64,000 nucleotides of DNA from DASPFV01 sp035620975 (GTDB lineage: Bacteria; Acidobacteriota; Vicinamibacteria; Vicinamibacterales; 2-12-FULL-66-21): assembly GCA_035620975.1 (NCBI GenBank), contig DASPFV010000322.1, positions 1 through 64,000 of the forward strand, read 5' to 3'. The notes under the pieces are model-generated. The model was not told the DNA's origin. It ran no database searches and saw only the letters and a program-made list of their open reading frames with translations. Both the position numbers and the translations under genes were made by a program. Below are positions 62,507 through 64,000 of the stretch, piece after piece. Position 1 is the first letter of the stretch. Each line of letters begins with the position of its first letter.

Positions 62507-64000
62507 ATGATCGAAACCTTGATCCAGGACGTCAGATATGGCTTCCGGACGCTCGCCCGCGCGCCGGCGTTCATGGGTGCCGCCCTCCTCACCCTGGCAC
62601 TCGGCATCGGCGCCAACACCGCCATCTTCAGCGTGGTCCATGGCGTGTTGCTGCGGCCGCTGCCCTACCCCGATCCGGAGCGGCTGGTGCAATTCGTCCG
62701 GAACTCGCCGGGAGGGCCTGGTACGGGACAGGACGGCTCACGTTATCTCTTCTTCCGCGACGACCTGGAGAGCGTAACGGCTCTTGCCGCTTCGAGCGGC
62801 GGCGGATCCTTCAACCTCGTGAGCGGCGACGGGGCCGAGTTCGTGACGGCATTCGCCGTGTCGAAGGAGTATTTCGAGGTGTTCGGCGTCACCCCCTTCA
62901 TCGGGCAGGGCTTCTCGGCCGAGCACGATGTGGTGGGCGGTCCGGACGTCGCCATCCTCTCCCATGGCCTGTGGCGTCGGCACTTCAAAGAGGACCCGTC
63001 GGTCCCCGGCCGTACGCTCCTGCTCGCGGATCGGACGTTCACCGTCATCGGCGTCATGCCGGAGTCCTTCAAGACGACGGGATCGTTCGATCTGATGGTG
63101 CCACTCCGGCCGTCGACTACGGGGCGGGGCGCCGGGTTCAACTATTCGGTCGTTGGACGGCTCCAGTCAGGCGTCACGGTTCAGCAGGCGTCCGCCGAAG
63201 CGGCTGGCGTGTGGGAGGCGTTCCGCGAGCAGCACGGCGGACGAGTCCTGCGGAACGAGCAGCCGTCCGGGTTCATCCCGTATCAGCAGAGCATCGCGCG
63301 CCCGATCCGGCCGCTGCTGCTCGTGCTCCTCGGTGCAGTCGCGCTGCTCCTGCTGATCGCGTGCGCAAACACCGCCAACCTGCTCCTCGCGCGGGCGACC
63401 GGCCGCAGCCGCGAGCTGGCGGTCCGGGCCGCGCTCGGCGCGGGCCGCGCGCGCCTCGTCCGGCAGCTGCTCACCGAAAGCATGCTGCTGGCGATCGCTG
63501 GCGGGCTGCTGGGTGTGGCGGTCGCCTACTGGATGCTGCCCGTCCTCCTCTCGCTCGGCCCGCCGGGATTCCTCCTTGCGAACCACGAGGTGCGTCTCGA
63601 CGGCGTCGTGCTGGTTGCCTCGCTCGCGCTCGCGGCGGCGACGGGCGTGCTGTTCGGGCTTGGACCCGCACTCAGCCTGTCCCGGCGGGATCTCGTCGAG
63701 GCGTTCAAGGAGGACGCCGTGCGCGCGACCTCCAGCCGGCGGGCGGGATTCCTGCGGCAGGGGCTCGTCGTGGCGGAGGTGGCGTTGAGCACGATCCTGC
63801 TCGTCGCCGCTGGGCTGCTCCTGCAGACGTTCGTGAACCTGCGCACGGTGGACACCGGCTTCGACCCTCGCGGCGTGTTGACGGCCCGCATGGCGATGCA
63901 GGGGGAGCGGTACTCGACTCCCGCGGACCTGAACCGCTTCTACAGCGAGAGCCTGGAGCGGATTCGACGGATCCCCGGCGTGGAGGTGGCGGCGGTGGCC
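62507..64000 (+). CDS. ADOP-type ABC permease, 3' end outside the window
   Basis: 498 residues are visible. DVRYGFRTLARAPAF, the first helix (GAALLTLALGIGANTAIFSV), a MacB periplasmic domain and the FtsX core with IACANTANLLLARATGRSRE are all present. The second half has begun (RQGLVVAEVALSTILLV, PGVEVAAVA) when the window ends. The ATG at 62507 has GGAG 6 nt upstream; TAGAAT at 62450-62455 is a possible -10 box. It is divergent from the ADOP gene at 59879-62341, with 165 bp between them. Confidence 0.92.
   Translation, partial: MIETLIQDVRYGFRTLARAPAFMGAALLTLALGIGANTAIFSVVHGVLLRPLPYPDPERLVQFVRNSPGGPGTGQDGSRYLFFRDDLESVTALAASSGGGSFNLVSGDGAEFVTAFAVSKEYFEVFGVTPFIGQGFSAEHDVVGGPDVAILSHGLWRRHFKEDPSVPGRTLLLADRTFTVIGVMPESFKTTGSFDLMVPLRPSTTGRGAGFNYSVVGRLQSGVTVQQASAEAAGVWEAFREQHGGRVLRNEQPSGFIPYQQSIARPIRPLLLVLLGAVALLLLIACANTANLLLARATGRSRELAVRAALGAGRARLVRQLLTESMLLAIAGGLLGVAVAYWMLPVLLSLGPPGFLLANHEVRLDGVVLVASLALAAATGVLFGLGPALSLSRRDLVEAFKEDAVRATSSRRAGFLRQGLVVAEVALSTILLVAAGLLLQTFVNLRTVDTGFDPRGVLTARMAMQGERYSTPADLNRFYSESLERIRRIPGVEVAAVA

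Overview
The window is GC-rich, gene-dense bacterial chromosome. Its content points to an Acidobacteriota, most likely a Vicinamibacteria-type organism (inference from gene content only). It carries four ADOP-type (acidobacterial duplicated orphan permease) MacB/FtsX proteins, exported amidohydrolases and peptidases with Gly/Arg-rich inserts, a TPR-bearing Ser/Thr kinase, PilZ and HD-GYP proteins, and dispersed GGAACC-type and CACGGA-type intergenic repeats. No rRNA, tRNA, IS element, prophage or CRISPR array was recognised.

Layout. 1-5.8 kb (minus): an exported S9 peptidase followed by two amidohydrolase-family proteins; only one of the three amidohydrolase units keeps an HxH metal site. 6.0-16.7 kb: an MDR oxidoreductase, then a two-sided arginine regulon. 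argC-argB-argD-argA(short NAGS)-argJ-argF run leftward and argR-argG-argH-sixA run rightward from a 108-bp divergent promoter region with two ARG-box-like sites. Together these encode every step from glutamate to arginine except carbamoyl-phosphate synthesis. 16.7-24.7 kb: a PLP decarboxylase without an obvious start codon, a glycine-zipper lipoprotein, a small exported protein, an exported M14 peptidase and a MatC-like carboxylate carrier.

24.8-29.9 kb (minus): a probable sugar operon (HPS-like decarboxylase/synthase, Zn-dehydrogenase, SDR, TIM-barrel isomerase), preceded by an exported SAM methyltransferase and an exported DUF1080 (3-keto-glycoside hydrolase type) protein. 30.2-45.1 kb: a pseudo-receiver/PilZ protein, an ADOP permease, a B12-radical SAM protein, a beta-barrel protein, the Ser/Thr kinase with a SnoaL-like partner, two paralogous lipoproteins (one internally shortened), a sulfatase-like protein, and an alkaline-phosphatase-superfamily protein paired with an unrecognised exported protein. 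45.3-53.5 kb: an exported PQQ-type beta-propeller protein, then an overlapping operon of ADOP permease, transglutaminase, ABC ATPase and an ABC permease broken by a frameshift near 52,415. 53.5-57.8 kb (minus): a c-di-GMP-type group (receiver-PilZ, PilZ with a C-terminal repeat domain, membrane HD-GYP) and two small proteins. 57.9-64 kb: glnS and two divergent ADOP permeases, the last cut by the window edge.

Many neighbouring genes overlap by ATGA, GTGA or TTGA, so translational coupling is common. Several genes (argC, argR, the radical SAM gene, the kinase gene) have a -10-like hexamer so close to the start codon that very short or leaderless mRNAs are predicted. No clearly new defence or mobile system was found. 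The most informative oddities are the arginine divergon, repeat DNA that became the C-terminus of ArgH, the split ABC permease, the metal-site-less amidohydrolase units and the RGG-rich inserts shared by unrelated exported proteins.
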